Counted from the first letter of the stretch, positions 1 through 6,963 are shown. The stretch: DNA of 13,172 nt from Chloroflexota bacterium (GCA_024278725.1 JAJRSQ010000238.1:1-13172), one strand, 5' to 3'. The notes: generated from the sequence alone by a model not told the origin. Translations and numbers: made by a program.

Positions 1-390
1 CCGGTGCCGCAAGCGCAGTATCAATATACGGTTACAAATGTGTTCGCCAAAGACAATAACAGTATTTTCCTAATATTGGGTATTATTCGAGACAACGCAG
101 GTAATCCTGTTAACGGCATACGGGTACGGGTACGTTCCGGTACTTTTTGCTCAATCTCATATCCATCGGGACCGAGACGCCTCATAGATGGAACTATGGG
201 CGGTTATCAACCGGGAGAATATGATTTTACGTTGTTTTCCCCCGGAACATATCGTGTCGATATTGTAACCGACAAAGCTGACAACGATACCGATGCTTGT
301 CGTAATATGCCATCTCTATCTGAAACAAAGGATGTGCAAGTTGCTGTTGGCGCGAGCATTGTGCATGTTGAATGGAAAAAGAACTGGTAA
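1..390 (+). CDS. 3' part of a gene for a beta-rich, probably surface or extracytoplasmic protein
   Basis: The reading frame is open to the left edge, so this is probably only the C-terminal part of a longer protein. A GTG at position 4 could be a start but has no visible ribosome binding site. The roughly 128 residues are rich in beta-branched and small residues. A GIIRDNAGNPVNGIRV-like stretch near residues 26-41 resembles the 'extension plus variable loop' opening of carboxypeptidase-regulatory-like or other Ig-like beta-sandwich domains. GEYDF and GTYRVDI near residues 71-86 fit later strands of such a fold. These domains usually occur as repeats in secreted or cell-wall proteins. No catalytic motif or membrane segment is visible. 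By eye the gene is poorer in GC than its neighbours. The specific function is not recognised. An intrinsic terminator follows within 20 bases of the TAA. Confidence 0.6.
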   Translation, partial: PVPQAQYQYTVTNVFAKDNNSIFLILGIIRDNAGNPVNGIRVRVRSGTFCSISYPSGPRRLIDGTMGGYQPGEYDFTLFSPGTYRVDIVTDKADNDTDACRNMPSLSETKDVQVAVGASIVHVEWKKNW

Positions 391-409
391 CCCCCTGAAT
401 GGTTCACCC

Positions 410-442
410 AAAAAAGCCCGGTTATGCCGCCGGGCTTTTTTT
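410..442 (+). terminator. Intrinsic terminator after the left-edge gene
   Basis: An 11-bp stem (AAAAAGCCCGG paired with CCGGGCTTTTT) with a short loop is followed by a T run. It lies 20 bases after the stop codon of the left-edge gene and just before the promoter of the next gene, so it separates two transcription units. Confidence 0.9.
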
Positions 443-447
443 CTGCA

Positions 448-476
448 TTGACAAAATCGAACCGTGATGATATGCT
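448..476 (+). promoter_or_regulatory. Sigma70-type promoter of the gene at 512
   Basis: A perfect -35 box TTGACA (448-453), a 17-base spacer and a -10 box TATGCT (471-476) lie between the preceding terminator and the gene at 512. The predicted transcript would start near 483, giving a leader of about 30 bases. Confidence 0.65.
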
Positions 477-511
477 ACAAACATCTGTTATAGTCAAGTA
501 AGAGGATTCGC

Positions 512-1744
512 ATGGCGTCCACTTTACCCGAAATTCTCGGCGAATATATTGATGCACCCTTGCGCTATGAAGTGAATGGGCTGCAATACACCGTTCAAAC
601 CGACCCGCCAAAAATCACCCCCGGCGAAGAAGCCAATCTGTGCTTCTATTTCCAAAATATGATGAACGCCCCGCTCGCCGTCGAGGTTAAAGTGCGCCCC
701 CCCACAGTCGGACGCTTTCGCATGCATCCGGTACTGCAATTTGAAAAAGACATCTACACCCAAACCCTTCAAGAGGCTGAAGTGGGTATCTTCACCATTC
801 CGTTCGCCGTCGCCTCCGTGACGCCGGGCTCACACACCATTGAGTTGGAAATCAAAACAGCCCATGACAAAGATGCCAAACGCATCCGCGCGCCGAAGAA
901 ACAAGACCCGATGAGCGCCCTCCCCCTCAAACGGCGAGCCGGATTGGGGTTGGTTCCCATCATCGGGTGCAGTTATAACGTGCAATCCGGGAAAAAAATA
1001 AAAGTGCCGGTGTCCATCAAAAATGCACCCGCCGCAGAAACGCCCTCAGACGTGCTGAAAGCATCCTATTCAAAATTATGGGATAGAGATCTTGGGTATT
1101 TGCAACTACAGGCGCAACAGGAAATCAACAAAAATCGCGCCATTATTTTGAACGATTTAAATAACGTTGAAGCGTTGTTCGCCGCATTGTATGCTGAAAC
1201 GCAACAACGTTTCGCGGACGTGGGATTACCACTCCGCATCGGCGAAGCAATTGCCCTGGGGAAGTTACTGGTTTACGTTTGCCACATGTTCCTCAAGGAC
1301 GGAAAGCTGCAAGACGGCTTGCTGGTTCCAATTTGGGAACGCGCCATTTTCAACAATTACGACACATCCGACATCCGCCAAACCTTCCGCGATATTGGCT
1401 ACAAACATATTCTGCGGCTCACCCTTGCCATCAGTTTTGAAATGCTCGCCCGCGCCGCCGGAAACGATTTGCCGTGGAGCCGGCAGGAATGCGATGGCGT
1501 GACGGAATATATTGTTGATGCGCTGGAAGACGGGCTGCCGATGGAAGAAGATTTTCTGTACATCCCGTTAGTGATGGCGGGGACGCTGTTGCTGAAACAG
1601 GTTCGCCTGCCCGGTGAGGATGTGGCGCAAACCATTCAGTTGGTGAAACAAGCGCATGATGCCCGCACCCAACTGTTCACCGATGACGACACCCAAATCG
1701 CCGAACCATTATTCGCTAAATTTTTGGGGATGCTGCAAAAATAA
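512..1744 (+). CDS. Unknown protein with Ig-like N-terminal domain and helical C-terminal half
   Basis: This 410-residue protein has no signal peptide and no membrane segment, so it is probably cytoplasmic. The ATG is preceded by AGAGGA (501-506) at 5 bases spacing. Residues about 15-125 look like an Ig-like or CARDB-like beta sandwich, with alternating hydrophobic strands, a PPKITPGEEANLCFYFQN segment and a PGSHTIELEIKTAHD segment. A basic linker around 125-145 leads to a second small beta region (about 148-172). Residues about 180-410 are mostly amphipathic helices. No enzyme motif, metal-binding cluster or nucleotide-binding loop was found, and the family is not recognised. The gene is a single transcription unit, with a good promoter upstream and a strong terminator overlapping its end, so its neighbours give no functional hint. 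A scaffold or protein-binding role would be a guess. Confidence 0.8.
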   Translation: MASTLPEILGEYIDAPLRYEVNGLQYTVQTDPPKITPGEEANLCFYFQNMMNAPLAVEVKVRPPTVGRFRMHPVLQFEKDIYTQTLQEAEVGIFTIPFAVASVTPGSHTIELEIKTAHDKDAKRIRAPKKQDPMSALPLKRRAGLGLVPIIGCSYNVQSGKKIKVPVSIKNAPAAETPSDVLKASYSKLWDRDLGYLQLQAQQEINKNRAIILNDLNNVEALFAALYAETQQRFADVGLPLRIGEAIALGKLLVYVCHMFLKDGKLQDGLLVPIWERAIFNNYDTSDIRQTFRDIGYKHILRLTLAISFEMLARAAGNDLPWSRQECDGVTEYIVDALEDGLPMEEDFLYIPLVMAGTLLLKQVRLPGEDVAQTIQLVKQAHDARTQLFTDDDTQIAEPLFAKFLGMLQK

Positions 1745-1770
1745 AAAAGCCGGCGCGTTGCCGGCTTTTT
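1744..1770. terminator. Bidirectional terminator between convergent genes
   Basis: The stem AAAAAGCCGG (1744-1753) pairs with CCGGCTTTTT (1761-1770) across a 7-base loop. It has an A run on the left and a T run on the right, so it can end both the + gene at 512-1744 and the minus-strand gene at 1775-1981. The A run overlaps the last base of the + strand stop codon. Confidence 0.88.
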
Positions 1771-1774
1771 CAAA

Positions 1775-1981
1775 CTATCGTTGCTGAAGGGCGTTCATCT
1801 GCGCTTCCAATTCCGCCCGTCGGGCTTCAAATGCTTTCTTGCCCTCCGCCAGCAACATTTCCATTTTCTCCGCTACTTTCTTTTGCGTGTCTTCACCGCT
1901 TTGCGGCGCCACCAACAGCACCAGCGAAGCGCCAATCATACTGCCGACCAATATACCCAACAAAAATTTTAATGCGCGCAT
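1775..1981 (-). CDS. YtxH-like small membrane protein
   Basis: This is a 68-residue protein. Residues about 4-25 (LKFLLGILVGSMIGASLVLL) form one glycine-rich membrane segment, followed by the APQSGEDT motif typical of YtxH/GvpP-like proteins (Pfam YtxH family). Residues about 34-68 are a charged helix with coiled-coil potential (KKVAEKMEML, EARRAELEAQMNAL). The start at 1981 is chosen because GGGAGGA lies 5 bases upstream. The frame stays open further upstream into the kinase gene, but that extension has no such site. Family members are short membrane-anchored helical proteins of poorly known role, sometimes linked to stress or the cell envelope. The gene lies 109 bases behind the histidine kinase and has its own candidate extended -10 promoter, so it may not be strictly co-transcribed with the kinase. 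Confidence 0.8.
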   Translation of the reverse strand: MRALKFLLGILVGSMIGASLVLLVAPQSGEDTQKKVAEKMEMLLAEGKKAFEARRAELEAQMNALQQR

Positions 1982-2014
1982 AGGGGTCCTCCCTTGAAAA
2001 TGAGTTTGAATGGC

Positions 2015-2029
2015 GGGGGTGCATCCCCC
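2015..2029 (-). other. Small hairpin in the leader of the YtxH-like gene
   Basis: GGGGG and CCCCC arms with a 5-base loop lie in the predicted 5' leader, about 20 bases before the ribosome binding site. There is no T run on either side, so it is not an intrinsic terminator for the kinase gene upstream. Confidence 0.4.
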
Positions 2030-2048
2030 ATATTTTCGTTCGCTATAA

Positions 2049-2057
2049 AGTATACCA
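2049..2057 (-). promoter_or_regulatory. Extended -10 promoter candidate of the YtxH-like gene
   Basis: On the minus strand TGGTATACT reads as an extended -10 element (TGN plus TATACT, 5 of 6 consensus). No good -35 box lies at the usual distance, as is common for extended -10 promoters. Transcription would start near 2042, about 60 bases before the ATG at 1981. Confidence 0.45.
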
Positions 2058-2090
2058 GAAAACCGCCTTGCGCTGTAATTTGCCCAATTT

Positions 2091-3560
2091 TTATGCCGCT
2101 GCCGGTAACCATATGATGAAGGTCGTCCCCTGCCCCGGCACACTTTTCGCCTCAATGTGCCCCCCATGCGCTTTTACAATATTGAAGGCAATTGCCAGCC
2201 CCAGCCCCGCGCCGCCGGAATGATGCTTTCGGCTTTTGTCCACCTGATAAAACCGCTCAAAAATACGCTTCAACTCTGCGGGGGGGATGCCCACGCCGTT
2301 ATCGGAGATGCTGATGCGCGCAAAAGACTGCGCGGGCGGCGGCGCATGCCGTTTCCGAATGACCGTTGAAGCATCGGGGGGGACACCTGTGTCACCGCCG
2401 GTAACGGTGATTTTTCCGCCTGCCGGCGTAAATTTGATGGCATTATCCAGCAAGTTGGTGAACACTTGTTTTAAACGATCTGCATCACCCAAGATGTGTG
2501 GCAACGCGCTGATATTTATTTCCGGCGTGATTTGTTTTTTGGCAAACTGTACCGAAAGGCTGTCCAGCGTGATATTCAACAGCGCGGTCAGGTCAATCGG
2601 GCGCGATTGAATCTCGATTTGCCCCGCGTCAATCCGCGCCAAATCCAGTAAATCCTCCACCAACCGCCGCATACGCGAGGCTTCATCATAAATAATACGC
2701 GCCGCACGCTGGCGAGCCGCATCATCATATGCCGTCCCGTCCAACAACGCCTGCGAAAACCCTTGAATGGAGGTGAGCGGCGTCTTCAAATCATGCGAAA
2801 CATTCGACACAAAATCCTTCATCGCCTGCTGGCTCGATTGCACCTGTGTGGTCATACTGTTGAACGCGGTTGCCACCTGACGCACCTCCACGGGTCCCGT
2901 CACCGGAACCTGCTGCGAATAATCGCCCGTCGCCACCGATTCTGTGGCGCGCGCAATCTGTTTCAGCGGCGTTGCAACCGAGCGCACGATGAACCAGCCC
3001 ATCAACACGGCAACCAGAAACGCGATGATGCCCGCAACCAAAAATCCGCGCCACAATTCCACAATGATGGAGGATGCGGTTTTGGGGTATGGCGCAACCA
3101 TTACCACAAACAGGCGCGGGGAGAGCGGACGCGCCGCAAACAGCATTATCGAGCCGTCCGGAGCGGTCATTCTTCCGCTGAATTCTTCGCTGCGCGGGAT
3201 GATGGGCAACCGACGTTGCCGGTTCGGCAGTGTGATTTCTCGCCCGTTCCATTGATTTTCCGCATCCAGCACCACCATTCCCTGCTTGTTTATCAGCAAT
3301 AATCTGCCGGTCGTTTGCGGCAAGTATTTTCGGATTTGAGCCAGTGTTCTTTCCGGAGAACGCTGCGCGGGCGAAACTTGCGCCGCCGACGCCTGAATTT
3401 GGGTGACAACCTGATTCAATTCGGACGATAACCGCAGGGCTATTGCCCGGGCTTGCAGAGGACGCGCCAGCAAAAACAGGGTAAAAAGCGCAATCGAAAG
3501 GGAAAGCACGATAACGACAATATATGAAATTACCAATCGTGATTGAATGCCGTTAAACAT
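2091..3560 (-). CDS. Membrane sensor histidine kinase (HAMP, HisKA, HATPase_c)
   Basis: This 489-residue sensor kinase autophosphorylates and passes the phosphate to its partner regulator. Membrane segments lie at about 10-32 and 172-192 and enclose an extracytoplasmic sensor region of about 140 residues. A HAMP linker follows at about 193-245. The HisKA domain carries the phosphoacceptor His256 in SNVSHDLKTPLTS. The catalytic ATP-binding domain has an N box (NLLDNAIKF, about 369-377), a G1 box (DNGVGIP, 420-426), an F box (FERFY, 434-438) and a G2 box (GAGLGLA, 450-457). All key motifs are intact. The gene starts 6 bases after the stop of the response regulator and lacks a strong Shine-Dalgarno sequence, so translational coupling is likely. 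The architecture matches PhoR/WalK/ResE-like kinases. The signal cannot be read from the sequence. Confidence 0.95.
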   Translation of the reverse strand: MFNGIQSRLVISYIVVIVLSLSIALFTLFLLARPLQARAIALRLSSELNQVVTQIQASAAQVSPAQRSPERTLAQIRKYLPQTTGRLLLINKQGMVVLDAENQWNGREITLPNRQRRLPIIPRSEEFSGRMTAPDGSIMLFAARPLSPRLFVVMVAPYPKTASSIIVELWRGFLVAGIIAFLVAVLMGWFIVRSVATPLKQIARATESVATGDYSQQVPVTGPVEVRQVATAFNSMTTQVQSSQQAMKDFVSNVSHDLKTPLTSIQGFSQALLDGTAYDDAARQRAARIIYDEASRMRRLVEDLLDLARIDAGQIEIQSRPIDLTALLNITLDSLSVQFAKKQITPEINISALPHILGDADRLKQVFTNLLDNAIKFTPAGGKITVTGGDTGVPPDASTVIRKRHAPPPAQSFARISISDNGVGIPPAELKRIFERFYQVDKSRKHHSGGAGLGLAIAFNIVKAHGGHIEAKSVPGQGTTFIIWLPAAA

Positions 3561-3566
3561 CGGGGA

Positions 3567-4259
3567 TTAATCTTTTTCCACCAGTTTATAGCCCACCCCC
3601 CAAACCGTTTCGATGGTGATGGTGGAGACGGCAAGTTTTTTCCGCAGATGGGCAACATGAACATCCACCGTTCTGGTTTCGCCATAAAAATCAAAGCCCC
3701 ACGCCAAATTGAGCAACTGCTCGCGCGAAAGGGCTTTGCCGGGATGTTCCATCAACGCCACCAGCAGGTCGAATTCTTTGGTGCGCACATCAACCGGCGT
3801 CTCGCCCACCCGGACTTCGCGGGTATCGGTGGAAACAACCACATTGCCGAACGAATATCGTTCGGGTTGCTCGGCGTTTTCCGCTTGGGGATGGTACCCG
3901 CGCCGCAGCACGGCTTTCACCCGCGCCACCAGTTCGCGGGGGTTGTACGGTTTGGTCATGTAATCATCGGCGCCCAGCTCCAGCCCGACAATTTTGTCCA
4001 CGTCGTCATCTCTGGCGGTGAGCATGATGATGGGCAACGCGCTGTTCGCTCGCACACGGCGGCACACTTCCCAGCCGTCAAGTTCAGGGAGCATTAAATC
4101 CAAAATCATCAAAATGGGTTGCTCGGTTTCGATTTTGCGCAACGCTTCCGTGCCGGTTTCCGCGCCCACCACCGTGAAGCCGTCCTTTTCAAGGTACATC
4201 CGCGCCAATTCGATGATATTTCGTTCGTCATCCACCACAAGGATGGTATCTTTCCCCAT
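3567..4259 (-). CDS. OmpR/PhoB-family response regulator
   Basis: The N-terminal receiver domain (about 1-115) has the acidic pair Asp10-Asp11, the phosphoacceptor Asp54 (ILDLMLPELDGW), Thr81 and Lys103 (TKPYNPREL). A C-terminal winged-helix DNA-binding domain (about 135-230) has the typical RTKEFDLLVALMEHPGK, TVDVHVAHLRKKL and ETVWGVGYKL segments. The protein is therefore a phosphorylation-activated transcription factor paired with the histidine kinase directly downstream. I chose the ATG at 4259 (230 residues) because GGAG sits 5 bases before it. A GTG at 4271 would add four residues but has no ribosome binding site. A perfect TATAAT lies about 30 bases upstream of the ATG, and the terminator of rplT lies further upstream, so the pair forms its own operon. 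Target genes are unknown. Confidence 0.95.
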   Translation of the reverse strand: MGKDTILVVDDERNIIELARMYLEKDGFTVVGAETGTEALRKIETEQPILMILDLMLPELDGWEVCRRVRANSALPIIMLTARDDDVDKIVGLELGADDYMTKPYNPRELVARVKAVLRRGYHPQAENAEQPERYSFGNVVVSTDTREVRVGETPVDVRTKEFDLLVALMEHPGKALSREQLLNLAWGFDFYGETRTVDVHVAHLRKKLAVSTITIETVWGVGYKLVEKD

Positions 4260-4288
4260 ATGCTCTCCCACTGAATGCGTTTACGGCA

Positions 4289-4294
4289 ATTATA
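4289..4294 (-). promoter_or_regulatory. -10 box of the two-component operon
   Basis: On the minus strand this is a perfect TATAAT, about 30 bases upstream of the regulator ATG and downstream of the rplT terminator. No recognisable -35 box lies 16-18 bases further upstream, which suggests a promoter that depends on an activator, possibly the regulator itself. Confidence 0.5.
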
Positions 4295-4343
4295 CTGGTT
4301 TTAGATTATCTTGGGTAGCGTTCGATGTAAATTCTTTGTAAAA

Positions 4344-4370
4344 AAAAAGAAGCCGCAATGGCTTCTTTTT
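4344..4370 (-). terminator. Intrinsic terminator of the infC-rpmI-rplT operon
   Basis: The stem AAAAAGAAGCC pairs with GGCTTCTTTTT across a 5-base loop, and on the minus strand the T run continues to about nine. It starts 18 bases after the rplT stop and separates the translation operon from the two-component operon on the same strand. Confidence 0.9.
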
Positions 4371-4388
4371 GGGATGACTGCATTAATT

Positions 4389-4739
4389 TTACAGTGCGGA
4401 TTTCGCGGTGTCCACCAACGATGTAAATGCGTTGGGGTCGCTCACGGCGAGTTCTGCCAGAATTTTGCGGTCAACGTCCACGCCGGCAACATCCAACCCG
4501 TGCATGAATTTGCTGTAAGACAAACCGTTCAGCCGAGCGGCGGCATTGATGCGTGTAATCCACAATTGGCGGAAATCGCGTTTGCGATTGCGCCGGTCAC
4601 GGTATGCATACACCAGCGATTTCATCATCGCTTCATTGGCTCGGCGGTACAGCCGATGTTTCGTTCCGCGCTGACCTTTGGTTAAAGCCAGCACCTTTTT
4701 ATGTCGTCGCTGAGTTTGCGGACCACCTTTTACTCTCAT
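4389..4739 (-). CDS. rplT: 50S ribosomal protein L20
   Basis: This is a 116-residue basic protein of normal length for L20, which binds 23S rRNA early in assembly of the large subunit. Recognisable segments are the N-terminal RVKGGPQTQRRHKKVL, the long basic helix with YAYRDRRNRKRDFRQLWI (about 45-62), and INAAARLNGLSYSKFM (about 64-79). GAGGG lies 7 bases before the ATG. It is the last gene of the infC-rpmI-rplT operon, 22 bases after rpmI, with a terminator right behind it. In other bacteria L20 also represses this operon through the leader RNA. Whether that happens here is not shown. Confidence 0.98.
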   Translation of the reverse strand: MRVKGGPQTQRRHKKVLALTKGQRGTKHRLYRRANEAMMKSLVYAYRDRRNRKRDFRQLWITRINAAARLNGLSYSKFMHGLDVAGVDVDRKILAELAVSDPNAFTSLVDTAKSAL

Positions 4740-4761
4740 AATAAACCCTCAATTCACCAAT

Positions 4762-4971
4762 TTACTTGCGTTTCAGATACGGTGCCAGCTTGGCAACACG
4801 TTTTTTATTTGCGCTACCTTTTACATCCTGCATTTTGTCCAACTGCCGTAACACCCGGCTCGCTTTTTTGCGGCGCAGGTGGCTTTTTCCGATTTTTGTG
4901 CGAACCAACTTGCCCTTTCCGGTTACGCGGAACCGTTTGGCTGTTGATTTATGCGTTTTGATTTTCGGCAT
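4762..4971 (-). CDS. rpmI: 50S ribosomal protein L35
   Basis: This 69-residue, very basic protein begins with the L35 signature MPKIKTHKSTAKRFRVTGKGK and continues with HLRRKKASRVLRQL. Length and composition are normal for the family. The order infC-rpmI-rplT is conserved across most bacteria. The ATG lies 24 bases after the infC stop, preceded by a GGGAG-type ribosome binding site (minus-strand AACAGGGAG upstream of the ATG). Confidence 0.98.
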   Translation of the reverse strand: MPKIKTHKSTAKRFRVTGKGKLVRTKIGKSHLRRKKASRVLRQLDKMQDVKGSANKKRVAKLAPYLKRK

Positions 4972-4995
4972 AACGATATAACTCCCTGTTTGGTC

Positions 4996-5550
4996 TTAAG
5001 ATTTTGGTTTTATGGGCGCTAAAATCATAATCATCGTTCTACCCTCAAATGCAGGTCTCCGCTCAACAATTGCCACGTCACTCAATCGTTCCGCAACCTC
5101 TTTCAAACGGTCTCTGCCAACCTCAGGGATATAGCGTTCGCGCCCTCTAAACCGGAGGCGGACTTTCACTTTTGCCCCACGGAGCAGCCATTTTCTGGCA
5201 TCCCGGAGCTTGAAATTAATGTCATGCTCGCCGGTTTTTGGTCGTAATTGAATTTCTTTTATTTCTGTTTTTACTTGAGCTTTCCGCGCTTGCCGTTCGC
5301 GTTTCGATTTGGTGTACATGAATTTTCCAAAATCCATCAATCGGCACACAGGCGGTTTTGCCTGTGGCGCAACTTCCACCAAATCAACACCGGATTCACG
5401 AGCAATTTCCAACGCTTTGATGGTGGGCAATATGCCCAATTGTTCGCCATCCGCGCTGATAACCCGCACTTCTTTTGCGGTTATTTGCTCATTAATACGC
5501 TGTCCGGATACTTTGTTTCTCTCGAAAGGTCGTTTAGCAGCTATTGTTAT
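4996..5550 (-). CDS. infC: Translation initiation factor IF-3, probable AUA start
   Basis: IF-3 binds the 30S subunit, prevents premature joining of 50S and proofreads the start codon. Conserved blocks include RINEQITAKEVRVI (N domain), GVDLVEVAPQAKPPVCRLMDFGKF, the linker with KTEIKEIQLRPKTGEHD, and the C domain with KVRLRFRGRE and MIMILAPIKP at the end. No ATG, GTG or TTG lies in frame close to the N domain. The upstream TTG at 5610 lies at the predicted transcription start and would add an unrelated 20 residues encoded by a leader hairpin. A clear AGGGAG sits 4 bases before an in-frame ATA at 5550, and 10 bases before a second ATA at 5544. I therefore place the start at 5550 (184 residues), with 5544 as the alternative. 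Rare start codons (AUU, AUC) are known for infC and support autoregulation by IF-3. Confidence 0.93.
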   Translation of the reverse strand: MTIAAKRPFERNKVSGQRINEQITAKEVRVISADGEQLGILPTIKALEIARESGVDLVEVAPQAKPPVCRLMDFGKFMYTKSKRERQARKAQVKTEIKEIQLRPKTGEHDINFKLRDARKWLLRGAKVKVRLRFRGRERYIPEVGRDRLKEVAERLSDVAIVERRPAFEGRTMIMILAPIKPKS

Positions 5551-5572
5551 TCTTCTCCCTGTTACATACAAC

Positions 5573-5603
5573 AAAAAAACAACCGCACCCACATTAGGGC
5601 GGC
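5573..5603 (-). terminator. Terminator-like hairpin in the infC leader (putative attenuator)
   Basis: On the minus strand GCCGC-CC pairs with GG-(bulged T)-GCGGT around a 7-base loop, followed by TGTTTTTTT. It lies between the infC promoter and the infC ribosome binding site. Its position suggests transcription attenuation of the infC-rpmI-rplT operon, as known for this operon in Bacillus. An obvious competing antiterminator helix was not found. Confidence 0.5.
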
Positions 5604-5616
5604 ATTGCAATTTTGG

Positions 5617-5645
5617 AATATATCATATCGACCGATTTTCGTCAA
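5617..5645 (-). promoter_or_regulatory. Promoter of the infC-rpmI-rplT operon
   Basis: On the minus strand, -35 TTGACG (5645-5640), a 17-base spacer and -10 TATATT (5622-5617) match the sigma70 consensus at 10 of 12 positions. The start point would be near 5610, leaving a leader of about 60 bases to the AUA start. A second TATAAT at 5656-5661 with only a weak -35 could give a longer leader. Confidence 0.7.
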
Positions 5646-5710
5646 GTTTGGTTTCATTATACGGATTCAAAATCTTGGCGATAAACGCATCTAACTGCGG
5701 TTTTTGGGTT

Positions 5711-5730
5711 TATACATGTGTATGATACAC
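5711..5730. promoter_or_regulatory. Overlapping small palindromes upstream of the FabV-like gene
   Basis: ATACA-TG-TGTAT (5712-5723) overlaps GTAT-G-ATAC (5720-5728). TATGAT at 5721-5726 could be the -10 box of the gene at 5763, with a poor -35. Such a palindrome over a -10 box would suit a repressor operator, but the arms are short. Confidence 0.3.
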
Positions 5731-5762
5731 TTGACTTTACGGCACAAACTACGAGGTGATAA

Positions 5763-6920
5763 ATGTCTGATATGAATCCTGTAAGTCCATTCGCAACGCC
5801 AATGCCCAATGTCCCGGTTAAAAAGGGCGCGCCCCCCATCGAACGCCCCACAAAAGAGGAAATTGCGGCATTTCCGGCAGAAGCGCGAACCCTGCTGGAG
5901 AACACAGCGGCGGCACAATCGGCGCTGCTGGAAACCGAAACTTATGCTTTCGACGATTTAAGCGACAAACATTTTCTGCTGGCAGGCGCAACCGGACCCG
6001 GCATCGGTGGGGCGCTGGCGGTAGCGGTGATGAAACTGCTGGGCGACAGCGGCGCGGGCAGCGTGACCGTCATCGGGCGCGATTTGTCCAAATCGGTCAA
6101 CTATGAAACCGGAAAAGCGATGCAAGCCCAAGCCGATGCCGCCGGATTCGGCACGCGCTTTCACTGGCTCAACGCAGGGATGGCGCTGGAAGGGCGCAAT
6201 TTCGAGAAGATCGTCACCGCGCTGAAAGAAGCAAACGCCCAAAACATCATCTACATCAACACCGTTGCCGCCGCAAATTCCGGTTTGTTGCCCGGCATGC
6301 CTCCCGTATACGTGAAAGATGTGGATGACAGCGGATTCTTCCAATGGGAATTGCAACCGCTGGATGAACGCTCCATTGCCGGGACAAAATTCGTGATGGG
6401 TGAAATGGCGGTACAGTTCCCGCAGGCGCTGGAAGCGGCGGGCATCTCGGTGGACATCGCCGTATTCGCCGATTGGCGCGGTAGCCGCGACAAAGTGGGG
6501 CGCGACCCGTCGCAACCGGAATACGGGCGACAGGGCGCATATTCCACCAGCTTGTATCTCCCCAAAGAAATCATCCAAAACGCAGTTTCCGCCAATTACG
6601 GCTCCAACCGCAAAATGATTGATATTTTCTATCCGATTATGCGCACCCGTGCCCTACCCTTCATTCCGGGCGGCACAACGCTGGCTCAAATCTTCGATAC
6701 GCTGATGAAAAAAGCGGGCATCCGCCGGATTGACCAGCCCGAATTGGCGTTGAACACCCTGCAAGTCATCACCGAAACGCTGAAAGAACGGCTCTACAAT
6801 CCATTCCCCCGGCTGGACGCGCATGAAGCCCCGCTGGATGATTGGTTCTATGAAGTGGTGCAACGCCTGACCACCGATGAAGACAGCGATTTTTACTACC
6901 GGCGGTGGATGGAAGCATAA
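5763..6920 (+). CDS. FabV-like trans-2-enoyl-CoA/ACP reductase homologue
   Basis: This 385-residue protein starts at an ATG with GAGGTGAT just upstream. Residues 1-65 are a proline-rich, then helical, extension. From residue 70 a Rossmann fold begins: FLLAGATGPGIGGAL aligns with the nucleotide loop of FabV-type reductases (GASTGYGLASR). Next come QADAAGF, FEKIVTALKEANAQNIIYINTVAA (compare the DLVVYSLAS strand of FabV), a VMGE..QALEAAG block near 211-226, FIPGGTTLAQIFDTLMKKAGI near 300-320, and a C-terminal ERLYNPF...LDDW near 342-361. FabV enzymes reduce enoyl thioesters with NAD(P)H. The catalytic Tyr-x8-Lys of FabV is not exactly present: Tyr254 lacks the Lys, and Tyr260/Lys268 has only seven residues between. 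Substrate and activity are therefore uncertain. The comparison is from memory. An atypical short-chain dehydrogenase is the main alternative. Confidence 0.55.
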   Translation: MSDMNPVSPFATPMPNVPVKKGAPPIERPTKEEIAAFPAEARTLLENTAAAQSALLETETYAFDDLSDKHFLLAGATGPGIGGALAVAVMKLLGDSGAGSVTVIGRDLSKSVNYETGKAMQAQADAAGFGTRFHWLNAGMALEGRNFEKIVTALKEANAQNIIYINTVAAANSGLLPGMPPVYVKDVDDSGFFQWELQPLDERSIAGTKFVMGEMAVQFPQALEAAGISVDIAVFADWRGSRDKVGRDPSQPEYGRQGAYSTSLYLPKEIIQNAVSANYGSNRKMIDIFYPIMRTRALPFIPGGTTLAQIFDTLMKKAGIRRIDQPELALNTLQVITETLKERLYNPFPRLDAHEAPLDDWFYEVVQRLTTDEDSDFYYRRWMEA

Positions 6921-6933
6921 TTTCTCCCCAAAC

Positions 6934-6963
6934 AAAAAGGGCGACCCTCGCGGTCGCCTTTTT
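6934..6963. terminator. Bidirectional terminator between the FabV-like gene and rsmE
   Basis: GGCGACC (6940-6946) pairs with GGTCGCC (6952-6958) across a 5-base loop, with TTTTT to the right and AAAAA to the left. It lies 19 bases after the stop of the + gene and is also correctly placed to end the minus-strand malQ-rsmE transcript. Confidence 0.85.

Noticed and set aside
1982..2167. Extension of the YtxH-like protein into the kinase gene
   Set aside because: The extension overlaps the kinase coding region, has no fitting motif, and the strong ribosome binding site lies at 1981.
5551..5610. N-terminal extension of IF-3 from TTG at 5610
   Set aside because: The extra residues are encoded by the leader hairpin and the predicted start point of the transcript. 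There is no ribosome binding site and no resemblance to IF-3.
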